64,000 nucleotides of DNA from Sulfurimonas sp. SAG-AH-194-L11 (lineage in GTDB: Bacteria; Campylobacterota; Campylobacteria; Campylobacterales; Sulfurimonadaceae). The notes under the pieces were generated by a model, which did no database searches, was not told the DNA's origin, and was given only the letters and a program-made list of their open reading frames with translations. Below, in pieces: positions 9,084 through 17,256 of the stretch. The position numbers were made by a program, and so were the translations under genes. The stretch's first letter is position 1. Each line of letters begins with the position of its first letter. The stretch spans positions 1 through 64,000 of the forward strand of contig NZ_JAEMVB010000004.1 in the NCBI RefSeq assembly GCF_029215995.1. Reading direction: 5' to 3'.

Positions 9084-9458
9084 ATGTTAGATATGCAAGC
9101 AAAGATAAAAATTTTTAAGGCTCTAGGGAATGAGACAAGGTTTTTAATCTTTAAAAATGTTTTTACAGGTGGATATACTTGTTCCATTGATAAAAAAGAT
9201 CCAAACGTAGAAGTTAGTGCTCATGCAACTTGTGTCAGTACAATAGCCGAACACTTCAGTTTTTCTCTTCCTACTATCTCTAAACACCTCAAAGAGTTAC
9301 GTGAGGCAAATATTATTACGATGGAGAAAAAAGGAAATAAAATCTATATAGAGCCAAACATAGAGATAGTACGTGAGCTTGGTGGATGTTTTACAACACT
9401 TTCAGATAATTTTGATAAAAATAGAGAACTATTTTTTGGCGATTTAGCAGTTAGTTAA
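9084..9458 (+). CDS. ArsR-family transcriptional regulator with three cysteines
   Basis: A 124-aa winged-helix protein. Start 9084 is preferred because AAGGA lies 6-10 bases upstream; longer starts lack a ribosome site. The DNA-binding helix is read as SFSLPTISKHLKELREANII, followed by the wing EKKGNKIYIEPN. The classic metal motif ELCVCDL is absent. Cysteines stand at about residues 33, 50 and 102, so thiol or persulfide sensing (SqrR/BigR style) is possible. The divergent rhodanese-DsrE pair supports regulation of sulfur metabolism; this is inference from context. Confidence 0.78.
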   Translation: MLDMQAKIKIFKALGNETRFLIFKNVFTGGYTCSIDKKDPNVEVSAHATCVSTIAEHFSFSLPTISKHLKELREANIITMEKKGNKIYIEPNIEIVRELGGCFTTLSDNFDKNRELFFGDLAVS

Positions 9459-9461
9459 TAT

Positions 9462-10874
9462 TTATGTGCCGATAAAAGGCACTATATAACTTTTTAGTTG
9501 CTCAAGAGATATAGCAAATATAAGAGCACCTACTAAGAGTATAAGAGCATTTTTAGAATAGATAATCTCCATAAAGTTACTAAAACCAAATGTTTTTATA
9601 GTAAAAACAAAACTACTAACACCTCCTATAGTTGATGCAAGGGCCAAACCTGCAACTCCTAATGGTTCTATAAGTGAGAGTGCAAGCAGTATATAGATAA
9701 AGAGTGAAAAAGTTGCAATTTTGGCAGCTTGCATCTGCAGCTCTTTAGCATATAACCATAAGGCAAAGAGCTTTTGAAGACCAAAGGGGAGTAGTCCTAT
9801 CATGTACATCTGTAGGACAGCGGTTGTATTGGCTGTGTCACTAGAGTCAAATGCACCTCTCTCAAAAAGTAACCATGTTATTTCATGGGCTAATATAACC
9901 CCACCAATAGTGCTCGCTGTTAAAACAAAACTTAAAAACCAAAAAGCTTTTTTGAGGTTTTCTTTTGCTTTGGCTTCATCATTGAGTTTTAAGTAACGGG
10001 CAATACGAGGAAAAAGGGCTATAGAAGTAGCGATTGCAAAAAGAGCTAGAGGAAGTTGAAAGATACGGTTAGCATAGTAGAGGTAAGAGATAGAACCAGT
10101 GACAAGAAATGAGGCTAAAAAAGTATCTAAAAATGCTGAAACTTGTGCTGTAGAGTTCCCCCACATAGCAGGAAAGAAGTTTTTGCGAAACTTTTTTGTA
10201 TCATTTTTGATAGTTTTACTTTTTACACTGAGGTACTTAAAGCCACCAATGATAAGTTTTAACAGACCTAGCCTTTGCATAGCTATAATATGTACAATAA
10301 GTTGTAAAACCCCACCTATAACAACGGCATAACTAAGGTAATAGACTATCTCACTCTCCTCTTTGTTATATGAGAAATATAGGGCAGCTATAAGAGAGAG
10401 GTTAAGAAGTGCTGTACTAAATGCAGTCGTAGCAAAATGGTTTTTATACTGTAAAATACCACTTAAAAAGGTCATAGCAAAGATAAGAGGCAGGTACCAG
10501 AAGTTTATGGCTACATAGGGGGCTGCAATATCTATAGTTTCTTGATGAAATCCAACTGCTATAGCTTTTGTAAAGAGAGCTGGAACTAGGTTTACTAAAA
10601 GAGTAATGAGTAAAATAATAGAAACAAAGAGTAAAAAGATGTTTACCGAAAAGACAGCCTTGTGTGTAGTTCTTGCAAATGCAGGGATAAAGACTTGTGT
10701 AAAAGCACCCTCTGCGAAGATACGTCTAAAGAGGTTTGGAAGCTTAAACGCGATGAAAAATATATCACTATATACGTTAGCACCAAGTGCTGATGCTGTG
10801 AGTAAATCTCGTATAAATCCTAAAATTCTTGAGATTAAAATGCCGAAACTGTTGGTAAATATTGCTTTAAACAT
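9462..10874 (-). CDS. murJ: Lipid II flippase MurJ
   Basis: A multi-pass inner-membrane protein of the MOP superfamily, proposed to flip lipid II for peptidoglycan synthesis. The N-terminus FGILISRILGFIRDLLTASALGANVYSDIFFIAFKLPNL carries the family signature (RxxGFxRD and the following Asp). Many hydrophobic helices extend over 470 aa, the short end of the family's range. It is in synteny with cysS upstream and the ddl/murF block downstream, so a cell-wall cluster is formed. No truncation is evident. Confidence 0.93.
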   Translation of the reverse strand: MFKAIFTNSFGILISRILGFIRDLLTASALGANVYSDIFFIAFKLPNLFRRIFAEGAFTQVFIPAFARTTHKAVFSVNIFLLFVSIILLITLLVNLVPALFTKAIAVGFHQETIDIAAPYVAINFWYLPLIFAMTFLSGILQYKNHFATTAFSTALLNLSLIAALYFSYNKEESEIVYYLSYAVVIGGVLQLIVHIIAMQRLGLLKLIIGGFKYLSVKSKTIKNDTKKFRKNFFPAMWGNSTAQVSAFLDTFLASFLVTGSISYLYYANRIFQLPLALFAIATSIALFPRIARYLKLNDEAKAKENLKKAFWFLSFVLTASTIGGVILAHEITWLLFERGAFDSSDTANTTAVLQMYMIGLLPFGLQKLFALWLYAKELQMQAAKIATFSLFIYILLALSLIEPLGVAGLALASTIGGVSSFVFTIKTFGFSNFMEIIYSKNALILLVGALIFAISLEQLKSYIVPFIGT

Positions 10875-10975
10875 GGGCTTCTTTATGGATATTTTATAAT
10901 TTTTACATAATTTTAACTAATTTTAGGTTAAAATGTATGCTAATGAAAATAAAATTTATTTTGGATAGATAAGAG

Positions 10976-12883
10976 ATGACATTATTCGGATCAAAAGAAA
11001 AAAAACAATTATCTAAATCAATACGACCAACCGTCGTTCGTACCCAAAATGTTGCTAAAGAACTACAGGCAATTGCTAAAAGCTATGATATAAAAGTTGA
11101 TACACTTGATTTTAACATTTTAGATGTCCAGACATATACTCGTATGAATGATGGTAGTAAAGAGACAGAGTGGGAAAGTCTAGCAAATGAAGACTTGTAT
11201 GAACTTGATGATGAAACTGCTCTCCTTAATCCCCACTTTCAAATTAAACAAACATATGAGATAGAGATATTTTCTCCCTCTAAAGAGACTCCTAAACCAT
11301 GCCCTCACTTAAAAACTGCGGTAGGTGCTAATGCAAGTAAGTGTAAAGTATACTTAAGTATTCTTGAAGGGTCATTTCTGGAAAAAAGTCCTACTTTAGA
11401 AGAAGATCTTCTTAACATCATAAACAAAAAAAAGATTCGTGCTGGAATTCTTATTAATATTTTTGATGAGATGGTAGACGATGTCGTTTCAAAAATATCA
11501 GCACAAGCAAGAGTAGTAGGTAAAGTAGAATTTAAAGAAGCTAAGGCACTCCTTGTTGCAGAATCTTTTGAACCAACTGCTACTAGGAATGATAAACTTA
11601 TTTTACACTATGAAGAGAGTAATAAAAAAGATGATAGTGATAAAGTAGATTACTCCTCTCGTGGTTTTATAACAAGTGCTAAAAAAGATGAACTTCTTAT
11701 AGAGTATATTAAACCTAAACCTGGTACTCCTGGACGTAATTGTCGGGGAGATTTTTTAGAGCCAAAAGAACCTATTGTTTCACATGAAATTACTTTTAAT
11801 ATTGATGAGACGATTAGTAAAATAGAGACAGACGAGTCAATAGAATACCGTGCAAATGAAAATGGTTATATTGCCTTTAATGACAATACTTATACTATCA
11901 AAACTGATATGGATATAGGAGAGATTAGCTTTAAGACTACAGGGTCTATCAACAGTGGTGTAGACTCAGATGTAAGTCTTAACGTTAGTGAAACTGACTT
12001 AGAAAAAGATGCTATTGGTACAGGTATGAGTGTTGAAGTTACTGAGATAGATATAGAAGGAAATGTTGGCTCAAATGCTACAGTTGTGGCACATCGTGCT
12101 ACAGTTGGGGGGCAGACTCATAAAACAGCAACTATAAGAGCTGATGAGCTTGATATAAATGTTCATAAGGGTAAGGCTTTTGGTAAAAATATCAAAATAA
12201 CACGACTAGAGCATGGAGAGATTGATGGCGAGAGTGTTGAGGTAGCTCAAGCATTAGGTGGGAAGATAAGGGCGAAAGAAGTGAGTATAGGAATCTGTGC
12301 TTCACATGTAAATATAACTGCTTCAAAACGTATAGAGATTCAAAAACTCCAAGGTAGTGAAAATACTTTTACTATAAATCCTGTTCTAAAAAAAGATGTA
12401 GTGGATGATTTAAATGATAATCAAGAGACAATTAAAAAAATTGAAAACTCAGTACGAGAGATAGGAAAAGAGATAGCGCGTTATAGAAAACTTATTGAAG
12501 ATGGTACACCTGCGTTTAATAAGATAAAAAAACATCTGATACATTATAAAAAAAATGGTGTGAAACTACCTGCTTCATTTGTACAAAAGTATAAGCAGTT
12601 TACTTCTATGCAAGAGCATCTTAAAGAGATACAAAATGAGTATGAGATTAAAAATGATCAACTCTCTTTGCAGACAACAAGAACTGTCTCTTTTCAAGAT
12701 GACATTATGGATGCTCGTATTATAAATAGAGATAGATGGGTAGGTTATAATGAAATTAGATTTCAACTTGTTGATCCTCCTATAGAACTTATATATAAAC
12801 CATCAGAAGGTTCTAAAGATAAAATATTTGGTCTAGTTGATCTTGGTGATGGTGAGTTTGAAATACAGGCGGTTAGCGAATGA
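10976..12883 (+). CDS. FapA family (DUF342) polymer-like protein
   Basis: A 635-aa cytosolic protein of the DUF342/FapA type. The N-terminal half is mixed alpha/beta with KPGTPGRNCRGDFL around residue 255, a hallmark of DUF342. It is followed by a repetitive right-handed beta-helix-like section (about 280-480) with regular glycine and valine spacing, and a C-terminal coiled coil (about 485-565). The molecular role of this family is uncertain; links to signalling and cell-surface processes have been proposed. The ruvA start overlaps its end as ATGA, placing it in the same operon. Confidence 0.75.
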   Translation: MTLFGSKEKKQLSKSIRPTVVRTQNVAKELQAIAKSYDIKVDTLDFNILDVQTYTRMNDGSKETEWESLANEDLYELDDETALLNPHFQIKQTYEIEIFSPSKETPKPCPHLKTAVGANASKCKVYLSILEGSFLEKSPTLEEDLLNIINKKKIRAGILINIFDEMVDDVVSKISAQARVVGKVEFKEAKALLVAESFEPTATRNDKLILHYEESNKKDDSDKVDYSSRGFITSAKKDELLIEYIKPKPGTPGRNCRGDFLEPKEPIVSHEITFNIDETISKIETDESIEYRANENGYIAFNDNTYTIKTDMDIGEISFKTTGSINSGVDSDVSLNVSETDLEKDAIGTGMSVEVTEIDIEGNVGSNATVVAHRATVGGQTHKTATIRADELDINVHKGKAFGKNIKITRLEHGEIDGESVEVAQALGGKIRAKEVSIGICASHVNITASKRIEIQKLQGSENTFTINPVLKKDVVDDLNDNQETIKKIENSVREIGKEIARYRKLIEDGTPAFNKIKKHLIHYKKNGVKLPASFVQKYKQFTSMQEHLKEIQNEYEIKNDQLSLQTTRTVSFQDDIMDARIINRDRWVGYNEIRFQLVDPPIELIYKPSEGSKDKIFGLVDLGDGEFEIQAVSE

Positions 12884-13452
12884 TAGTTGGGATTACAGGA
12901 GATATTGTCTACAAAGAGCCGAGTTTTGTACATGTAGATGTTCAAGGTATAGTCTATGAGGTTTTTATCTCCTTACAGACTTTTTCAGCACTGGCTAAAG
13001 AGAGTACCTCTCTTTTTACCACTCAAATTATTCGTGAAGATGCCTCTTTACTTTTTGGTTTTATGGATATGAACGAAAAAAAGATGTTTACAAGACTGAT
13101 AAAGATAAATGGAGTAGGGCCTAAAGTTGCTATGGCAATCTGTTCTACATATACACCGTCTCAGTTTGCAACAGTCATAAGTAACAAAGATTTAAATGGT
13201 GTCAAAAAAGTTCCAGGTATTGGACCTAAGGGTGCAGGGCGCATCTTAGTAGAATTAGCTGGATTTGATGTTGAACTCATTGGTTCTGGAGATGGTACTC
13301 CATCATCTTCTTTAGCTTTTTCTCAAGCAACAGAAGCACTAGAATCACTTGGATTTAAAAAAGATAAAATATCTAAAGCACTAACAGTTTGCGAGGGTGA
13401 AGATACAGCCACACTTGTTAAAAGTGCTTTAAAATTACTACAGACAGTTTGA
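12880..13452 (+). CDS. ruvA: Holliday junction branch migration protein RuvA
   Basis: DNA-binding subunit of the RuvAB branch-migration complex. The OB-fold N-terminus (MIVGITGDIVYKEPSFVHVDVQGIVYEV), the helix-hairpin-helix motifs INGVGPKVAMAI and VPGIGPKGAGRI (about residues 70-120), and a C-terminal RuvB-binding domain are all present. The length of 190 aa is normal. Overlap with the preceding gene suggests translational coupling. I see no anomaly. Confidence 0.95.
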   Translation: MIVGITGDIVYKEPSFVHVDVQGIVYEVFISLQTFSALAKESTSLFTTQIIREDASLLFGFMDMNEKKMFTRLIKINGVGPKVAMAICSTYTPSQFATVISNKDLNGVKKVPGIGPKGAGRILVELAGFDVELIGSGDGTPSSSLAFSQATEALESLGFKKDKISKALTVCEGEDTATLVKSALKLLQTV

Positions 13453-13470
13453 GAAAAAAGGAAATATATA

Positions 13471-14508
13471 TTGAAATTAACGATTTTATTTGGTGGGGCG
13501 AGTTTTGAGCATGAGATTAGCATTGTAAGTGCTATTACTATAAAAGAGAAGTTAGCAAGTTTTGATTTGAGTTTTGTATTTTGTGATGGAGATCATAAGT
13601 TCTATCTTATAGATGCAAAAAAAATGAAGTCTACTACATTTAGTGCTAAAGAGCATAAAAAAATGCCAGAGTTAACACTTACAACTAATGGTTTTGCACA
13701 AAAGTCCCTTTTTGGTTCAAAACTACATCCAAATACTGTTTTAAACCTCATTCATGGTGGAGATGGCGAAGATGGAACTATCGCTTCACTTTTAGACTTT
13801 TTTGACATAAAGTATATAGGTCCAAGAAAAGAGGCATGTACTTTTTCTTATGACAAACGTTATACAAAGTACCTCTGTAACGCGATAGGTGTCAAAAGTG
13901 TAGAGTATGAAGTATTTCATAAAAATGAAGCAGCAAACTTAGGTTTAAGTATGCCAGTTATCGTAAAACCAGCCTCTTTAGGAAGCTCTATAGGTGTGAG
14001 TATAGTAAAAGATGAGTCAGAGTTTGACTATGCACTAGATACTGCATTTGAGTATGATGATGCTGTTTTAGTGGAGCCTTTTATAGAGGGTGTCAAAGAG
14101 TATAACCTTGCTGGATATATGGTAGATGATTCGATAGAGTTTTCCATAGTTGAAGAGCCTCAAAAAGAGGAGTTTTTAGACTTTGAAAAGAAGTATATGG
14201 ATTTTTCTCGTTCAGAACAGGTAAGTCAGGCAAAGATAGATGAAGAGCTTACGAACAAACTAAAGTCTAGTTTTGAGAAAGTATATCGTGGGATGTTTGA
14301 AGGTTCACTTATCCGTTGTGACTTTTTTGTTGTTAAGGGCGAAGTGCTTTTAAATGAGATAAACCCTATCCCCGGTTCTATGGCTAACTATCTTTTTGAA
14401 GATTTTGAGCAGGTTATAAGAGACCTCTCATCTAACTTACCTGATGTTAAGAGAGTGAAAGTCTCTTATGATTATATCGATTCGATTGCTAGTGCAAAAG
14501 GAAAGTAA
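13471..14508 (+). CDS. ddl: D-alanine--D-alanine ligase (TTG start)
   Basis: ATP-grasp enzyme that makes D-Ala-D-Ala for MurF. The initiation codon is TTG, preceded by AAGGAA at a good distance. The N-terminus KLTILFGGASFEHEISIVSA, the loop HGGDGEDGTIASLLDFF, the ATP-grasp lysine segment PVIVKPASLGSSIGVSIV, and the metal site RCDFFVVKGEVLLNEINPIPG are all intact. It is 345 aa, typical for Ddl. It overlaps the next hydrolase gene at one base and shares a direction with murF, so substrate and user are co-expressed. Confidence 0.95.
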   Translation: MKLTILFGGASFEHEISIVSAITIKEKLASFDLSFVFCDGDHKFYLIDAKKMKSTTFSAKEHKKMPELTLTTNGFAQKSLFGSKLHPNTVLNLIHGGDGEDGTIASLLDFFDIKYIGPRKEACTFSYDKRYTKYLCNAIGVKSVEYEVFHKNEAANLGLSMPVIVKPASLGSSIGVSIVKDESEFDYALDTAFEYDDAVLVEPFIEGVKEYNLAGYMVDDSIEFSIVEEPQKEEFLDFEKKYMDFSRSEQVSQAKIDEELTNKLKSSFEKVYRGMFEGSLIRCDFFVVKGEVLLNEINPIPGSMANYLFEDFEQVIRDLSSNLPDVKRVKVSYDYIDSIASAKGK

Positions 14509-15242
14509 TGGCAGTTAAATCTATCCAGTATATGCAACATACTTTTGATATAAGTTATGAAATCCTCAACCCTGAGGCCAAAGTAGATTTAATAGTTTTA
14601 CACGGTTGGGGAAGTTCTAAGGCTATAATGAAAAATGTTTTTAGTCCTTTTATGGATAGTTTTCGTCATATTTATATAGACTTACCTGGCTTTGGCAACT
14701 CTACTTGTCCAATCGCTTTAAAAACTTCAGATGTTACTCGTATAGTTGAACTCTTGATGATTCATTTAAACGCAGGTAAAGATATCATACTTGGTCACTC
14801 TTTTGGTGGAAAAGTTGCACTTTTACTTGAACCAAAAGTTCTTGTCTTAGTGGCTAGTGCAGGTATATATATACCTAAACCTTTGAGTGTGCAGTTTAAA
14901 ATAGCAACAACAAAGGTTTTTAACTTTTTAGGTCTTAAAAAATTTCGTTCACTTTTCATAGCACAAGATGCAAAGAACTTAAGTAAACCAATGTATGAGA
15001 CTTTTAAAAATGTAGTAGATGAAGACTTTACACAAGAGTTTAGCACATATCAAGGTAAAGCACTTTTATGTTGGGGTGAGCAAGATACTGCAACACCGCT
15101 AAGCTCGGCACACAATATCAAAGAGTTGATAAAAGACTCAAAACTTCAAGTCTACAAAGGTGACCATTTTTTCTTTACAAAGGTCGCACAAGATATAGCT
15201 GTTCGTACAGAAGAGACATTTTTAGCTACGGTGAGTCACTAG
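14508..15242 (+). CDS. Alpha/beta hydrolase between ddl and murF
   Basis: A 244-aa alpha/beta hydrolase. The oxyanion region is LHGWGSSKA, the nucleophile elbow is GHSFGGK (Ser), an acid is likely in CWGEQDTATP, and the catalytic His in GDHFFFTK. No signal peptide is seen, so it is cytosolic. I recall a hydrolase in the same position in Campylobacter, which suggests a conserved but unassigned role beside peptidoglycan precursor genes. The substrate cannot be told. It overlaps ddl by one base. Confidence 0.8.
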   Translation: MAVKSIQYMQHTFDISYEILNPEAKVDLIVLHGWGSSKAIMKNVFSPFMDSFRHIYIDLPGFGNSTCPIALKTSDVTRIVELLMIHLNAGKDIILGHSFGGKVALLLEPKVLVLVASAGIYIPKPLSVQFKIATTKVFNFLGLKKFRSLFIAQDAKNLSKPMYETFKNVVDEDFTQEFSTYQGKALLCWGEQDTATPLSSAHNIKELIKDSKLQVYKGDHFFFTKVAQDIAVRTEETFLATVSH

Positions 15243-15243
15243 T

Positions 15244-16692
15244 ATGGAAAAGTTTGAACTGCTTATAGCCTTTACTACAAATGCACTGTTTGTTTTTCTT
15301 TTAGGTTGGTATCTTATAACAAATCTACAGTGGTATAACTACTCACTCTCACGTGTTATATTAAAGCATCATAAACCTCAGTGGCATGTACTTTACTTTA
15401 TCATTCCTTTTATCGCTTACTATACTACGGGTAAGTTTTTTGTTATCTTTTTTGTTTTTGCGATTTTACCATCGATAATTATCTGGCATAAAAGACTTGA
15501 CAAAAAACTAGTGCTTACATGGCGTGTGAAGCGTTTTCTTATACTTCTTATAGGACTTACACTATTTCAAAATGTTTTATGTACACTAAAAGATGCTTGT
15601 GAAGTATATGGGGTATTTATGCCATTAGCCCTTGCATATATAGGTTCATACATTATAGAAAAGTATCTTTTTATGGTTTATAAAAAGCAAGCAAAAAGAA
15701 AACTAGCTTCTATGAAAGAGCTACAAGTGATAGCTATTACGGGTAGTTATGGAAAAACAAGTATCAAAAACTTTGTTGCACAGATACTGAGTAAAAAGTT
15801 TAATGTCTATGCAACACCCAGAAGTGTAAATACCTTAGCAGGAATCATGGGTGATGTAAATAACTCTCTACCCCAAGAGACAGAGATATATGTTTGTGAA
15901 GCAGGCGCTAGAGAAAATGGAGATATTTATGATATCGCTACATTTGTTGAACCACAAACCATTGTTGTTGGTAAAATAGGTGAAGCGCATATCGAGTACT
16001 TTAAAACGATACAAAATATTATAAAAACAAAACTAGAGCTTATGCAGTCACCAAAACTAGAGAGAGCATTTATACACACTTCTGTAACCGATGAGCCTCA
16101 TGAAAAAGTAACATTTTTTGGAAATGAGCTGAGTAATATAAAGGCTACTTTAGAGGGTACTGATTTTGATATAGACTTAGGTGATAGTAAACTCTCTCTC
16201 CATACAGAAGTGTTAGGTGAGTTTCAAACGATGAACATCGCCGTAGCAGTTCGTATAGCAAAAAGTTTTGGTATGAGTGATGAAGAGATTATAGATGCAG
16301 TTAAAGAGTTAGAGCCTGTTGAACATAGACTTCAGATGATAAAAGCGGGTGGAAAGCTCATCTTAGATGATGGTTATAATGGTAATATAGACGGTATGCT
16401 AGAGGGTGTAAGACTCTGCTCCCTTCATGAGGGTGGTAAAAAAGTCATAGTTACGCCAGGACTTGTTGAGAGTACAGATGAGTTAAACCTACAACTCATA
16501 AACGCCATCAATAAAGTTTTCGATATAGTTATAGTAACAGGCTCTTTAAACGCAGACCTTTTTAACAAAAACTTAGATGTAAAACAAAAAGTTATGCTCG
16601 CCGATAAAAGTTCTTTGACAGCAGTTTTAGCAAATCAAACAAAATCAGGTGATATTATACTCTTTGCAAATGATGCTCCTAATTTTATTTAA
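15244..16692 (+). CDS. murF: MurF-type Mur ligase with membrane-embedded N-terminus
   Basis: Predicted UDP-MurNAc-tripeptide--D-Ala-D-Ala ligase, the last cytoplasmic step of peptidoglycan precursor synthesis. The central ATPase domain has the P-loop GSYGKTSIKN (about 167-176) and NGNIDGMLEG in the C-terminal domain region; ddl upstream supports the substrate. The first 150 residues are hydrophobic, with roughly four to five membrane helices, and replace the normal soluble UDP-binding domain of MurF. This should anchor the enzyme at the inner membrane. A general Mur ligase-like protein is the alternative, but I recall this form annotated as MurF in related genomes. Confidence 0.82.
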   Translation: MEKFELLIAFTTNALFVFLLGWYLITNLQWYNYSLSRVILKHHKPQWHVLYFIIPFIAYYTTGKFFVIFFVFAILPSIIIWHKRLDKKLVLTWRVKRFLILLIGLTLFQNVLCTLKDACEVYGVFMPLALAYIGSYIIEKYLFMVYKKQAKRKLASMKELQVIAITGSYGKTSIKNFVAQILSKKFNVYATPRSVNTLAGIMGDVNNSLPQETEIYVCEAGARENGDIYDIATFVEPQTIVVGKIGEAHIEYFKTIQNIIKTKLELMQSPKLERAFIHTSVTDEPHEKVTFFGNELSNIKATLEGTDFDIDLGDSKLSLHTEVLGEFQTMNIAVAVRIAKSFGMSDEEIIDAVKELEPVEHRLQMIKAGGKLILDDGYNGNIDGMLEGVRLCSLHEGGKKVIVTPGLVESTDELNLQLINAINKVFDIVIVTGSLNADLFNKNLDVKQKVMLADKSSLTAVLANQTKSGDIILFANDAPNFI

Positions 16693-16721
16693 AAAACAGA
16701 AAACATTAAGTATTAATTGTT

Positions 16722-16727
16722 TATAAT
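16722..16727 (+). promoter_or_regulatory. Consensus -10 element for the DUF3015 gene
   Basis: A perfect TATAAT ending 29 bases upstream of the ATG at 16757, in a T-rich context with no clear -35, as is usual for Campylobacterota promoters. An AAGGA ribosome site lies between it and the start. Confidence 0.55.
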
Positions 16728-16756
16728 AGATCTATCTCATATTTCAAGGATTAAGA

Positions 16757-17200
16757 ATGAAAAAAGTTTTAGTAAGTTTAGCAGCAGTAGTTGCATTAAG
16801 TATGTCTGCAATGGCAGCAAATGATCAGGTTGGTTGTGGTCTAGGTTCAATGATCATTAAAGATAATTCATCTGCTCTTATGTTAGCACTTCAAGCCACT
16901 ACAAATGGTACATCTGGTAACCAGACTTTTGGTATTACTTCAGGTACTTCAGGATGTAAGAAAACTAAACTAGTTATGAATGAAAGAGCAGCAGAGTTTG
17001 TTGCGTCTAACATGGATATACTAGCAAAAGAGATTTCTGTTGGTCATGGTGAAAGTGTTGACACTTTAGCTGAGTTATTAAAAGTAGAAGACAAAGCAGT
17101 GTTCGCAGCGGCTCTTCAAACTAACTACAACAAAATTTATGCTTCACAATCAGTTGAAATGGCTGATGTTTTAGACAACATCTCTACAACTGCACTTTAA
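16757..17200 (+). CDS. DUF3015 exported protein
   Basis: A 147-aa periplasmic protein with signal peptide MKKVLVSLAAVVALSMSAMA (cleavage near residue 20). The mature protein starts with a Cys-Gly segment (VGCGLGSMI) and has a second Cys in TSGCKKTK, so one disulfide is likely. The pattern of GLG, glycine-threonine-rich middle and C-terminal helical part matches DUF3015, whose function is unknown. It is followed by a hairpin terminator and a DUF4105 gene. It has its own TATAAT promoter. Confidence 0.8.
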   Translation: MKKVLVSLAAVVALSMSAMAANDQVGCGLGSMIIKDNSSALMLALQATTNGTSGNQTFGITSGTSGCKKTKLVMNERAAEFVASNMDILAKEISVGHGESVDTLAELLKVEDKAVFAAALQTNYNKIYASQSVEMADVLDNISTTAL

Positions 17201-17207
17201 TTTACTC

Positions 17208-17235
17208 TAACGAAGCAAAATTTTTTGCTTCGTTA
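17208..17235. terminator. 13-bp perfect hairpin after the DUF3015 gene
   Basis: TAACGAAGCAAAA is followed after two bases by its exact reverse complement, starting 8 bases after the DUF3015 stop. The A/T ends at the loop supply a T-run inside the hairpin. It probably ends the DUF3015 transcript and sits just ahead of the DUF4105 gene start. Confidence 0.65.
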
Positions 17236-17256
17236 CTTCTTCGAAAAGGTTTCCCT

